Positions 16,092 through 24,796 of a stretch of DNA of 37,991 nt are shown in pieces. The translations under genes were made by a program, and so were the position numbers. The DNA comes from SZUA-76 sp945787585. Its GTDB lineage: Bacteria > Pseudomonadota > Gammaproteobacteria > SZUA-140. A model generated the notes under the pieces. The model searched no databases and had not been told where the DNA came from. It worked only from the letters and a program-made list of their open reading frames with translations. How positions within the stretch are numbered: the stretch's first letter is position 1; every line of letters starts with the position of its first letter. Where the stretch lies: contig CAMYIG010000006.1 of the NCBI GenBank assembly GCA_947258425.1, positions 1 to 37,991 on the forward strand, in the 5' to 3' direction.

Positions 16092-16706
16092 TGACTCGTT
16101 TGAGTTGATCAACGGCAGTAAGGTTTGCCAGACGTTTTCGAGAATGATCGGTTGTGCAGTGTTGAGTGGATGAATCCCATCGCGCTGAAACTGGCTTAAA
16201 TCCGTTTCCATCCCTTTGAGCAGAAACGGCAGTAGCACCACATTGTATTCATTGGCCAGGTGTTGATAAGTATCGGCGAAGCGTTCGTTGAATGTGCGGC
16301 CGTAGTTCGGCGGGAGTTGTATACCTGCGAGCAACACCTGCGCCTGTGCTGCCTGTGCCTGTTCAATCATTGCCGCAAGATTCTTTTTCATCGCATTGAG
16401 CGACAGCCCGCGGAGGCCGTCATTGCCGCCGAGCGCAATGATCACTATCTCTGGTTGATGTGTGGCGAGTATGCCGTCAAAACGGGTCAGGGCGCCCTGG
16501 GTAGTTTCGCCGCTAATACTGGCATTAATGATTCGATAAGGGCGCTGTTCCGCTTCGATACGCAGTGCCAGCAGATTTACCCACCCCTCTTTTTGCGCCA
16601 TGCCGTGGGCAGCGCTTAAACTATCACCCACCACAACGATGGTCTGTTGTGCGGCGGCAGTTACCGGTACGATAAGGGCAAAGAGCATCAGGAGTTGTTT
16701 AATCAT
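16056..16706 (-). CDS. tesA: TesA-type arylesterase/thioesterase I/lysophospholipase L1
   Basis: Start at MIKQLLMLFALIVPVTAAAQQ gives a clear signal peptide and 216 residues; upstream in-frame codons would run into ybbA. The mature enzyme is an SGNH hydrolase: block I GDSLSAAHG with the nucleophile Ser, the oxyanion Gly in SGET, GGND, and DGIHP with the catalytic His. TesA hydrolyses acyl-CoAs, esters and lysophospholipids in the periplasm. Its 3' end overlaps the convergent uvrY by 36 nt, and its start codon shares bases with the divergent ybbA start. Confidence 0.93.
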   Translation of the reverse strand: MIKQLLMLFALIVPVTAAAQQTIVVVGDSLSAAHGMAQKEGWVNLLALRIEAEQRPYRIINASISGETTQGALTRFDGILATHQPEIVIIALGGNDGLRGLSLNAMKKNLAAMIEQAQAAQAQVLLAGIQLPPNYGRTFNERFADTYQHLANEYNVVLLPFLLKGMETDLSQFQRDGIHPLNTAQPIILENVWQTLLPLINSNESSFTHFLMGLIE

Positions 16707-17409
16707 GGTAGAAAATATCTCACGCCCGGTTGTGCGTGTGCAAGGGCTGAGTAAACGGGTGATGAGTCCTGAAGGGGAACTGGTGCTGCTGCGTGATCTT
16801 AATTTAGAGATCAATAACGGCGAGGCGGTGGCGATTGTGGGGGCCTCTGGTTCGGGTAAATCGACCCTGCTGGGGATTCTGGCGGGACTCGATGTACCGA
16901 CTGAGGGTCAGGTCTGGCTCGATAATGATGAGCTGTTTGCGCTTGATGAAGATGGCCGCGCGGCACTGCGCCAGTCGATGGTGGGCTTTATCTTCCAGTC
17001 CTTTCAACTACTGCCCAATCTCACTGCACTGGAGAATGTGATGCTGCCGCTGGAGCTGGCAGGCGCCGCGCAGATCGAACCGCAGGCGCGTGAAATGCTA
17101 ACCAGAGTCGGATTGGCAGAAAGGATGCATCACTACCCCAAGCAGCTCTCGGGGGGCGAACAGCAGCGGGTGGCGATCGCCCGCGCCTTTGTGGTGCGCC
17201 CTAAAATCCTCTTTGCCGATGAACCGACGGGCAACCTCGATAGCGCCACCGGTGAACGCATCATTGAACTGCTGTTTGAAATGAACCGCGAGCAGGGTGC
17301 CACTATCGTACTGGTAACACATGATGATGCGCTGGCGCGGCGTTGCAGTCGCTCGTTGCGGATCGATGCCGGGCAGCTTGTCGCACAACCGTTGACGGAG
17401 GCGCAGTGA
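16705..17409 (+). CDS. ybbA: YbbA ABC transporter ATP-binding protein
   Basis: The 234-residue ATPase of the LolD/MacB-like group has Walker A GASGSGKS (46-53), Q-loop FIFQSFQLLPN, signature LSGGEQQRVAIARAF, Walker B ILFADEPTGN and switch His in VTHDD. It starts with ATG at 16705, with AGGAG about ten bases before it. With YbbP it forms an ABC complex thought to act on envelope lipids or lysophospholipid products, which fits its pairing with TesA across many gammaproteobacteria. The ATG forms a CATG with the tesA start on the other strand. Confidence 0.93.
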   Translation: MVENISRPVVRVQGLSKRVMSPEGELVLLRDLNLEINNGEAVAIVGASGSGKSTLLGILAGLDVPTEGQVWLDNDELFALDEDGRAALRQSMVGFIFQSFQLLPNLTALENVMLPLELAGAAQIEPQAREMLTRVGLAERMHHYPKQLSGGEQQRVAIARAFVVRPKILFADEPTGNLDSATGERIIELLFEMNREQGATIVLVTHDDALARRCSRSLRIDAGQLVAQPLTEAQ

Positions 17410-19910
17410 ACGGACAGCTTGCGGCGACGGTGCGTATGTCGTGGCGCATGCTACGGCGTGACGGGCGTGCAGGTGAACTGCGCGTATTAAGCCTGGCGCT
17501 GGTGATTGCGGTGGCCAGCGTGACTTCGGTTGGTTTTTTTACCGATCGAGTGCGGCTGGCGCTGGAGAATCAGGCTAATACGCTATTGGGGGGCGATCTG
17601 GTGATCATCTCCGATAGCGTGTTACCGACGCAATTGAGTACAGATGCCGCTGCACTGGGTCTGCAACATTCCACCTCTGTCGAGTTTCCCAGCATGGTGA
17701 TGTCGGGTGATCGCAGTCAGCTGGCATCTATTAAGGCCGTTGAACACCCCTATCCGCTGCACGGTGAGCTGCGTATCGCCAGTGAACGGTTTGCCCCCGA
17801 CCGTGGTGTCACATCAGTACCAAAGACCGGCACGGTGTGGGTCGATGTGCAACTGCTGGATCAGCTTGCCGTCAACGTTGGGGATCGTCTGATGCTGGGG
17901 GAGGTCGAGTTCACTGTTGCCGCGATCCTGACGCACGAGCCTGCACGCGCCAGTGGCCAGCTTTTCAGTATTGCGCCGCGGGTGATGTTAAATATTGACG
18001 ACCTTGAACGCACTGCACTTATCACCCCGGCGAGCCGCGTGCGCCATCGCATGTTGTTTGCGGGGGATGTGACGGCAGTCGAAAAGTTTCGTGCGGTGGT
18101 GGAACTTGAGCTGCAAGCGGGGGCGCGCATTGAGGGGATTGAAGAGGCGCGCCCGGAAGTGCGCAGTGCGCTGGAACGCGCCCGCCGTTTTCTAGGGCTC
18201 GCGGCGATGGTGAGTGTATTGCTGGCCGGGGTCGCAGTGGCGACTTCATCACAACGTTTTATCCGCCGTCATCTCGATAGTTGTGCGGTGATGCGCTGCG
18301 TGGGTGGCTCGCAACAGCAGATCCTGTCGATCTTTATGTTACAGATGTTATGGCTCGGTTTGCTGGCCGGTGCGGTGGGTTGCCTGATCGGATTTGCGGC
18401 GCAATATGTGCTGGTGGAGATTGTGGGGTCGCTGGCCGATTTCGCGTTGCCGACGCCGTCGATGTTGCCGGTGTTGTTTGGTCTGTTGACCGGACTGGTG
18501 ACGCAGTTTGGTTTTGCATTGCCGCCGTTGTTACATCTAAAAAATGTACCGTCGTTACGTGTGTTGCGGCGCGAACTGGGGGCGCTGCCGACGCGCAGTC
18601 TGTCTACCTACGGGCTGGGGTTTGTCGTATTGGCGGCGTTGATTGTATGGCAGGCGGGCGATCTTAAACTGGGCTTCTATGTGCTGGCCGGAATTGTCGG
18701 CGCGCTAGTGTTATTGGCGGGCGTCGCATTCCTGTTATTGAAGGGGTTGGCGGCGTTTCGTCATCATCTCTTTGCAGAGTGGCGTTTTGGCGTTACGCAT
18801 CTGATCCGGCGACCGTTAAGCAGTGTGGCGCAAGTGATTGCCTTTGGCCTTGGCATTATGGTCCTGCTGCTTTTTTCTGTGATTAGGGATGACCTGTTGC
18901 AGGAGTGGGGCAATAGTCTGCCGGCGGATGCACCGAATCGATTTTTGATCAATATTCAGCCAGATCAGGTCGCGCCACTCACCGCCTTTTTTGAGGCGCG
19001 CGGGATCACGGCGCCGGAACTGTTTCCGATGATTCGTGGTCGCTTGCTCGAGATCAACGGTGTGTCGGTCTTGCCTGATAATTATGAAAACGCACGGGCT
19101 CAGCGTTTGATGGAGCGGCAGTTTAATCTTTCGTGGGCTGAGGAGATGCAGGTAGATAACCAACTGGTTAGCGGGCAGTGGTGGTCCGCAACCGATCAGA
19201 CGCCACAATTTTCGGTGGAAGAGGGGCTTGCTAAAACGCTGGGGATATCTCTCGGAGAGATGCTGACGTTTACCATTGATGGGCAGCGTGTCACCGCTAA
19301 AGTGACCAGTCTGCGCAGCGTTGAGTGGGATTCCTTTCGCGCTAATTTTTTCGTGATTGCGTCACCAGGCCTGCTGGAACCTTTTCCGGCTAGCTACATG
19401 AGCGGTTTTTATCTGCCCGCAGCGGAGTACCAGATACTCGATAAAATGGTGCGGCAGTTCCCGAATATCACTGTCATCGATATCGCTGCTGTGATGGCAC
19501 AGGTACGTCGCATCATTGAACGTGTGACGCTGGCGGTAGAGTATGTCTTTCTCTTTACGTTGATTGCGGGGCTGCTGGTGATGTACTCCTCCATCTATGC
19601 GACGCTTGATGAGCGCATCCGCGAGAGTGTTATTCTGCGTACGTTAGGGGCAGGGCGCAGGCGACTGTTGAATGCAGTGATTGCTGAATTTATTACGCTG
19701 GGTGCATTGGCGGGGATGGTGGCGGCGCTGGCGGCGAGCTTGCTGGGGTATCTGCTGGCGACGCACCTTTTCCAACTGGAATATCACTTCAATGGCTGGG
19801 TATGGGGGCTGGGTATCATTGGCGGTGGCGTTGGCATCGGCCTCGCGGGTGTGCTGGGGACGCGCAAGGTAGTGAATTACCCACCTATGCAGGCGTTGCG
19901 TGAGTCATAG
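17406..19910 (+). CDS. ybbP: YbbP FtsX-family ABC permease
   Basis: Start at GTG 17406, overlapping the ybbA stop as GTGA, with GGAGG four bases upstream; this gives 834 residues. The protein has the YbbP/large FtsX layout: an N-terminal helix (LSLALVIAVASVTSVGFFT), a periplasmic domain, clusters of helices near 265-365 and 390-450, a second periplasmic region (about 490-690) and closing helices (VFLFTLIAGLLVMYSS, GLGIIGGGVGIGLAGVLG). DERIRESVILRTLGAGRRRL is the characteristic FtsX cytoplasmic motif. Partner of YbbA, transcribed as one unit. Confidence 0.93.
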   Translation: MNGQLAATVRMSWRMLRRDGRAGELRVLSLALVIAVASVTSVGFFTDRVRLALENQANTLLGGDLVIISDSVLPTQLSTDAAALGLQHSTSVEFPSMVMSGDRSQLASIKAVEHPYPLHGELRIASERFAPDRGVTSVPKTGTVWVDVQLLDQLAVNVGDRLMLGEVEFTVAAILTHEPARASGQLFSIAPRVMLNIDDLERTALITPASRVRHRMLFAGDVTAVEKFRAVVELELQAGARIEGIEEARPEVRSALERARRFLGLAAMVSVLLAGVAVATSSQRFIRRHLDSCAVMRCVGGSQQQILSIFMLQMLWLGLLAGAVGCLIGFAAQYVLVEIVGSLADFALPTPSMLPVLFGLLTGLVTQFGFALPPLLHLKNVPSLRVLRRELGALPTRSLSTYGLGFVVLAALIVWQAGDLKLGFYVLAGIVGALVLLAGVAFLLLKGLAAFRHHLFAEWRFGVTHLIRRPLSSVAQVIAFGLGIMVLLLFSVIRDDLLQEWGNSLPADAPNRFLINIQPDQVAPLTAFFEARGITAPELFPMIRGRLLEINGVSVLPDNYENARAQRLMERQFNLSWAEEMQVDNQLVSGQWWSATDQTPQFSVEEGLAKTLGISLGEMLTFTIDGQRVTAKVTSLRSVEWDSFRANFFVIASPGLLEPFPASYMSGFYLPAAEYQILDKMVRQFPNITVIDIAAVMAQVRRIIERVTLAVEYVFLFTLIAGLLVMYSSIYATLDERIRESVILRTLGAGRRRLLNAVIAEFITLGALAGMVAALAASLLGYLLATHLFQLEYHFNGWVWGLGIIGGGVGIGLAGVLGTRKVVNYPPMQALRES

Positions 19911-20019
19911 CCGATGATCTATCACCCATTAATTATCGATGCCACTATCGCTGGATGGCACGATGACCACTTCTGAGGTATGCTTTTCGTTCGAGATTAT
20001 CGAGTGACAGGGGATACGT

Positions 20020-20742
20020 ATGTTGCGTAAGTATTTGTTAATGGTCATCTGCTGCCTCTGTGCGAGTAACAGCAGTGCCGAAATGGTCACGCTGAAAACG
20101 GCTTATGGCACCCAGTTTAACGCCTATGTGGCGGGCCCGGAAGATGCGGATATCGGCATCGCGTTGGCACACGATCGCTGGGGATTGGCGCAGGAGGCAA
20201 AAAACTGGGCGGATCGACTGGGAAAACAGGGCTACCGCGTAGTGGTGGCTGATCTCTACGATGGCCGTCGAGTACGCGATGAACTGATGACCAGCGAGGT
20301 GATGGGGCAGACCGATCCTGAATGGGTGCTAGCCGATATCAACGGCGCACTGGATTATCTAAAAAAACGACAACGCAAAGTTGCACTGATGGGGTGGGGG
20401 TACGGCGCTAAATTCAGTTACCAGGTGGCGGCGGATGAAGATGCGGATATTGATGCACTGATCGCCTTTTACGCATTGCCGCAGAGTGCGGCACAAGATA
20501 TTGCCGGCATTGATGTGCCGATACTCGGGGTGTTTGGTCGACAGGATCTCAATCTCAGCATGGACAAGGTCGATGAGTTTCAGCAAGTGATGTTACAGCT
20601 GCGTAAGATTCTTGATGTGGTCAGCGTCAATGCAGCGGCCGGTTTCGTGAACCCACAGAATAAAACCTATCAGGTTGCGGCCAGCAATGAGGCGTGGGAC
20701 GCAACCCAGCAGTTTCTAAAGCGCCATCTAATCGATGAGTAA
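20020..20742 (+). CDS. secreted dienelactone-hydrolase-fold protein lacking the catalytic triad
   Basis: The 240-residue protein has an N-terminal signal (MLRKYLLMVICCLCASNSSA) and an alpha/beta hydrolase fold of the DLH family: HDRWGLAQEA, GYRVVVADLYDGR, ALMGWGYGAK, LGVFGRQD, AAAGFVNP. In active DLH enzymes these blocks carry E, the nucleophile Cys in G-x-C-x-G, Asp, and His in HGF. Here the Cys position is Gly127, the His position is Ala207 and the Glu position is Asp52; only Asp176 is kept. I infer a non-catalytic periplasmic binding or scaffold role, or an unusual mechanism. It stands 109 nt after ybbP and is probably a separate unit. Confidence 0.8.
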   Translation: MLRKYLLMVICCLCASNSSAEMVTLKTAYGTQFNAYVAGPEDADIGIALAHDRWGLAQEAKNWADRLGKQGYRVVVADLYDGRRVRDELMTSEVMGQTDPEWVLADINGALDYLKKRQRKVALMGWGYGAKFSYQVAADEDADIDALIAFYALPQSAAQDIAGIDVPILGVFGRQDLNLSMDKVDEFQQVMLQLRKILDVVSVNAAAGFVNPQNKTYQVAASNEAWDATQQFLKRHLIDE

Positions 20743-20760
20743 AGGCTAAAAAAGCGCAGG

Positions 20761-21108
20761 TCACCCAAAGGTGCTGTTATTCCAGCCCCACATATGGCGC
20801 GGTGGGCTGGAAAATTCAATGTAGATACGATCTGCCGGGATTGAAAGCTGCTGGTTGACCACCTCGCATAACGCGGCGCAGAGTGCGGGCGTGGTTTCTT
20901 GCGGTAAGCCGAGGCTTTTCAGTTCCAGATAGGCGGCCGGATCATCATTCGCAGCGAAAAACATCGCTTTGCCACCTTCGAGCATCACCATGACGTAGCC
21001 TTCTGGTTTGCCAAGCTGATCGGCGACGGTGGCCGATAATTGCGTTAGCATAGCCTGTTCTGCGCTCTCCTCAATGGTGATATTGGTCTGAATTCTTAAT
21101 AATGGCAT
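20761..21108 (-). CDS. MIF-like phenylpyruvate/dopachrome tautomerase
   Basis: Start at MPLLRIQTN places the catalytic Pro at position 2; an upstream ATG (21144) would bury it and is rejected. The 115-residue length equals that of macrophage migration inhibitory factor. Family features are GKPEGYVMV (the active-site Lys), DRIYIEF and the C-terminal GWNNSTFG, nearly the same as the MIF ending. The proline acts as a general base in keto-enol tautomerisation of phenylpyruvate-type compounds; the bacterial physiological substrate is unknown. Convergent with the DLH-like gene. Confidence 0.88.
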   Translation of the reverse strand: MPLLRIQTNITIEESAEQAMLTQLSATVADQLGKPEGYVMVMLEGGKAMFFAANDDPAAYLELKSLGLPQETTPALCAALCEVVNQQLSIPADRIYIEFSSPPRHMWGWNNSTFG

Positions 21109-21170
21109 AGGAATACCCCTGCATTCGTTATAGTTGGTTTTCAACGGTTTGTAGCATAAAACCGTATCAA

Positions 21171-21272
21171 ATGGCGGAAATGGCTTGTATTTTCAGAAGT
21201 TTCTGCTTTCTTCCCTATCTTTTTTGGTCGAATCTTATTAAAATTCGTTCCCTTATATTAATACGTAAATGA
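21171..21272 (+). CDS. candidate ilv leader peptide
   Basis: A 33-codon frame from ATG 21171 (or 21180) ends 10 nt before an intrinsic terminator hairpin in front of ilvB. Its last 13 residues, NLIKIRSLILIRK, contain seven Leu/Ile codons, as expected for attenuation by branched-chain aminoacyl-tRNA levels. There is no strong Shine-Dalgarno and the region is AT-rich, which favours Leu/Ile codons by chance. A competing antiterminator helix was not evident by eye. Confidence 0.35.
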   Translation: MAEMACIFRSFCFLPYLFWSNLIKIRSLILIRK

Positions 21273-21281
21273 ATTATTCAA

Positions 21282-21308
21282 GTCACCCGTTTTTCACGGG
21301 TGTTTTTA
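21282..21308 (+). terminator. intrinsic terminator/attenuator in the ilvB leader
   Basis: CACCCGT and ACGGGTG form a 7-bp stem with a short TTTTC loop followed by TTTTT, on the plus strand, about 25-50 nt before the ilvB start. A plus-strand terminator directly in front of the ilvBHC operon and with no plus-strand gene upstream is best explained as an attenuator. Confidence 0.65.
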
Positions 21309-21330
21309 CTTCTCAAAGAGGGTGCTAGCT

Positions 21331-23025
21331 GTGGAATTAACCGGCGCGGAGATTCTCGTCCGTTCCCTGAAAGAAGAGGGAGTTACACATCTGTTTGGCT
21401 ACCCTGGTGGTGCAGTACTGCATATTTATGATGCGCTGTATCAGCAGGATGACGTTAAGCATATTCTGGTCAGACACGAGCAGGCGGCGACGCATGCCGC
21501 GGATGGCTATGCGCGCTCGACTGGTAAACCTGGTGTCGCGCTCGTCACCTCTGGCCCTGGGGCCACCAATGCCGTGACCGGGATTGCGACCGCCTTCATG
21601 GACTCTATCCCGATGGTGGTGATTACCGGTCAGGTACCGACCAATATGATCGGTAATGACGCCTTTCAGGAGGTCGATTCAATCGGCATCACACGCCCCT
21701 GCGTGAAACACAACTTTCTGGTCAAGGATGTTGCGGAGCTGGCGGAGACGATCAAAAAGGCCTTTTATATCGCGACCACCGGCCGTCCAGGGCCAGTGGT
21801 GATCGATATTCCGAAAGATGTGACGGCAGAGAAGGCTGAATTCAAATACCCGGACACGGTTTCGATTCGTTCTTACAATCCAGTGGTGACCGGTCATATA
21901 GGGCAGATCAAGCGTGCGGTGGCGATGATGCTTGCGGCCGAGCGCCCGATTTTTTATACCGGTGGCGGCGTCATACTGGGGCGTGGCGCGGCGGAGTTGA
22001 CTGAGCTGGCGCAGATGCTGGGCTACCCCGTGACCAACACATTGATGGGGCTGGGTGCCTATCCTGCAACCGATAAACAGTTTGTCGGCATGCTGGGCAT
22101 GCACGGAACTTATGAAGCCAATATGTCGATGCACCACTGTGATGTATTGATTGCCATCGGCGCACGCTTTGATGACCGCGTGACGGGCAATATTGAAAAG
22201 TTTTGTCCGTCTGCAAAGATTATTCATGTCGATATCGATCCGTCATCGATCTCGAAGAACGTCAAGGTGGATGTGCCGATTGTAGGTTCAGTCCCGAATG
22301 TCCTTCAGGAGATGATTAAGCTGCTCAAAGCAGGTGATAAAAAGCCTGACGCGAAGGCGCTGGCGAGCTGGTGGAATCAGATCGAGGAATGGCGCGCTGT
22401 TGATTGTCTCAAGTATGATCACGACAGTGGGCAGGTCAAACCGCAGCAGGTGATCGAATCGCTCTATAAAGCGACCCACGGTGATGCCTTCGTTACTTCT
22501 GATGTGGGCCAGCACCAGATGTGGGCGGCGCAGTATTATAAGTTTGACAAGCCCTATCGCTGGATCAACTCGGGTGGCCTCGGCACCATGGGTTTTGGCC
22601 TACCAGCGGCAATGGGGGTTCAGTTTGCGCATCCCGATGCGACAGTGGCCTGTGTCACCGGTGAAGGGAGTATCCAGATGTGTATTCAGGAGCTTTCTAC
22701 CTGTTTGCAGTACGGTCTACCGATCAAGATTATCGCGCTGAATAACCGTTATCTCGGGATGGTGCGCCAGTGGCAGGAGTTCTTCTATAAGCGTCGTTAT
22801 GCGATGTCCTACATGGAAGCATTACCCGATTTCGTCAAGCTTGCGGAAAGTTATGGCCATGTCGGCATGCGTATCGATAATCCGGCTGATGTGGATGGCG
22901 CGATGGAAGAGGCGATGAAGTTGAAAGATCGTCTGGTGTTTATGGATTTTGTTACCGATCAGGAGGAGAATGTCTACCCGATGATTCCTGCCGGTGCTGG
23001 CCTCAATGAAATGATTCTGGTGTAG
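21331..23025 (+). CDS. ilvB: acetolactate synthase large subunit
   Basis: The GTG at 21331, 7-10 nt after GAGGG, gives the standard MELTGAEILVRSL start (564 aa); a GTG at 21322 overlaps the Shine-Dalgarno. The enzyme condenses two pyruvates, or pyruvate and 2-oxobutyrate, for valine, leucine and isoleucine. Motifs: the thiamine-activating Glu in RHEQAATHAADGYAR, FAD-contacting central domain (GGGVILGRGAAEL), and the ThDP/Mg motif GEG...NN (VTGEGSIQMC to IIALNN). Forms a complex with the regulatory subunit encoded 11 nt downstream. Confidence 0.96.
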   Translation: MELTGAEILVRSLKEEGVTHLFGYPGGAVLHIYDALYQQDDVKHILVRHEQAATHAADGYARSTGKPGVALVTSGPGATNAVTGIATAFMDSIPMVVITGQVPTNMIGNDAFQEVDSIGITRPCVKHNFLVKDVAELAETIKKAFYIATTGRPGPVVIDIPKDVTAEKAEFKYPDTVSIRSYNPVVTGHIGQIKRAVAMMLAAERPIFYTGGGVILGRGAAELTELAQMLGYPVTNTLMGLGAYPATDKQFVGMLGMHGTYEANMSMHHCDVLIAIGARFDDRVTGNIEKFCPSAKIIHVDIDPSSISKNVKVDVPIVGSVPNVLQEMIKLLKAGDKKPDAKALASWWNQIEEWRAVDCLKYDHDSGQVKPQQVIESLYKATHGDAFVTSDVGQHQMWAAQYYKFDKPYRWINSGGLGTMGFGLPAAMGVQFAHPDATVACVTGEGSIQMCIQELSTCLQYGLPIKIIALNNRYLGMVRQWQEFFYKRRYAMSYMEALPDFVKLAESYGHVGMRIDNPADVDGAMEEAMKLKDRLVFMDFVTDQEENVYPMIPAGAGLNEMILV

Positions 23026-23036
23026 AGTGTAGCCCG

Positions 23037-23528
23037 ATGAGACATGTAATATCTATTTTGATGGAAAATGAGGCGGGTGCCTTATCGCGTGTGGCCGGCC
23101 TCTTTTCAGCGCGTGGTTATAATATCGAGTCATTGACGGTGGCGCCGACAGAAGATGGCTCAATGTCACGTATGACCATCGTGACGAGTGGCTCTGAAGA
23201 GATTATCGAGCAGATCACCAAACAGCTCAATAAGCTGATCGATGTCATCAAATTAGTCGATTTGAGTGAAGATGAACACATCGAACGTGAGATGGCGCTG
23301 GTGAAAGTGAAGGCCGTTGGTGAGGCCCGGGAAGAGTACAAGCGACTCGCGGATATCTTTAGTGGGCGTATACTTGATGTCACCGATACTACGTATACGA
23401 TAGAGCTGACCGATTCTGGTGACAGGATTGTAGAGTTTATCGCGGCAATTAACGCTGATGAGATTATTGAAACCGTGCGTTCCGGGGTAAGTGGAATCGC
23501 ACGCGGCGAAAAGAGTTTATATCCCTGA
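23037..23528 (+). CDS. ilvH: acetolactate synthase small (regulatory) subunit
   Basis: The 163-residue protein starts with an ACT domain (HVISILMENEAGALSRVAGL, with the N-G effector loop region ARGYNIESL) and continues with the C-terminal ALS small-subunit domain (VKVKAVGEAREEYKRLADIF). It confers valine feedback control and full activity on the large subunit. Typical length for IlvH/IlvN. In the same operon as ilvB. Confidence 0.96.
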   Translation: MRHVISILMENEAGALSRVAGLFSARGYNIESLTVAPTEDGSMSRMTIVTSGSEEIIEQITKQLNKLIDVIKLVDLSEDEHIEREMALVKVKAVGEAREEYKRLADIFSGRILDVTDTTYTIELTDSGDRIVEFIAAINADEIIETVRSGVSGIARGEKSLYP

Positions 23529-23634
23529 GTCAGTGTTTGAATGGCTTGCGCCATCGACGCTAATCGCTTTGGGAATACGAGTGGCTTAAACGAATTTGAA
23601 TTTTGTGAAATTTAGAAAGAGGAAATGATAAAGA

Positions 23635-24651
23635 ATGAACGTTTATTACGATAAAGATGCAGACCTGTCGATCATCAAAGGCAAGCGCGTTGCCATTTTA
23701 GGTTACGGCTCACAGGGCCATGCCCATGCGAATAACCTGAAAGACTCTGGTGTTGATGTAGTTGTTGGACTGCGTGATGGCTCATCATCTGCGGTAAAAG
23801 CGAGCAATGCGGGCCTGACGGTGAAGCCTGTTGCTGAGGCGGTTGCTAGTGCAGATGTAGTGATGATTCTGGTGCCGGATGAGCATCAAGCCGCTGTCTA
23901 TCGTGATGAAGTTGCGCCAAACATCAAACAAGGTGCTGCACTTGCCTTTGCTCACGGTTTTAACATCCACTATGAGCAGATCGAACCACGTGCGGATCTG
24001 GATGTCATTATGATTGCGCCCAAAGGTCCGGGGCATCTGGTGCGTTCTACCTACACCCAGGGCGGCGGCGTGCCTTCACTGATTGCGATCCATCAGGATG
24101 CGACAGGGAATGCGAAGGCGATCTCTCTTTCATATGCGAGTGCTAATGGTGGTGGCCGTGCGGGCATCATTGAAACAAACTTCCGCGAAGAGACTGAGAC
24201 CGATCTGTTTGGCGAGCAAGCGGTATTGTGTGGTGGCGCCAGTGCGCTGGTTGAAGCCGGTTTTGATACCCTGGTTGAAGCGGGTTATGCCCCTGAAATG
24301 GCCTATTTTGAGTGTCTGCATGAGCTTAAGTTGATCGTTGATCTGATGTATGAAGGTGGCATCGCGAACATGCGTTATTCGATTTCAAACACCGCTGAGT
24401 ATGGTGATCTGACCCGTGGTCCTCGCGTCATCACCGATGAAACCCGCGCAGAAATGAAAAAGATTCTCACCGAGATTCAGAACGGTGAATTTGCTCGTGA
24501 ATTCATCCTTGAAAATCAGGCAGGGGCGGCTACATTGAAGGCGAAGCGCCGCATTGGTCGTGAACACGGTATCGAAGAAGTAGGCGCCAAACTACGCGGC
24601 ATGATGTCCTGGATTAAAGACAACCAACTGGTTGATCAGGATAAGAATTAA
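23635..24651 (+). CDS. ilvC: ketol-acid reductoisomerase, class I
   Basis: At 338 residues this is the short (class I) enzyme. GYGSQGHAHANNLKDSG is the NADPH-binding glycine motif; the knotted C-terminal domain has DLFGEQAVLCGG and ECLHELKLIVDLMYEGG with Mg-binding acids. It converts acetolactate to dihydroxyisovalerate. It starts after a 106-nt spacer with AGAGGA before the ATG, and is followed by a terminator. Confidence 0.97.
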   Translation: MNVYYDKDADLSIIKGKRVAILGYGSQGHAHANNLKDSGVDVVVGLRDGSSSAVKASNAGLTVKPVAEAVASADVVMILVPDEHQAAVYRDEVAPNIKQGAALAFAHGFNIHYEQIEPRADLDVIMIAPKGPGHLVRSTYTQGGGVPSLIAIHQDATGNAKAISLSYASANGGGRAGIIETNFREETETDLFGEQAVLCGGASALVEAGFDTLVEAGYAPEMAYFECLHELKLIVDLMYEGGIANMRYSISNTAEYGDLTRGPRVITDETRAEMKKILTEIQNGEFAREFILENQAGAATLKAKRRIGREHGIEEVGAKLRGMMSWIKDNQLVDQDKN

Positions 24652-24731
24652 GTCTGATACTAATCTGGTTTGTCAGGATTAATACAGACGTTACGTTGTT
24701 AAGAAGCAGTATGCTCGCTTGCAACGCGATA

Positions 24732-24780
24732 AAGCCTCAAGCCCGGATTCATGCCGGGATTGGGGCTTTTTATTTTTATA
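24732..24780 (+). terminator. terminator after ilvC
   Basis: AGCCTCAA (24733-24740) pairs with TTGGGGCT (24760-24767) and an inner CCCGG/CCGGG helix extends the stem; TTTTTATTTTT follows. It ends about 20 nt before the start of the Psd-like gene, so that gene needs read-through or its own promoter. Confidence 0.88.
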
Positions 24781-24796
24781 CCGCAGGGGTAGCGCG

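Noticed and set aside
18281..18667. Long alternative-frame open reading frame inside ybbP
   Set aside because: Composition (Gly, Val, Ala, Cys-rich) is what GC-rich codons give in a shifted frame; ybbP is unambiguous.
19950..19975. TGGCAC motif before the DLH-like gene
   Set aside because: No TTGC or GC at the -12 position with correct spacing, so not a sigma-54 promoter.
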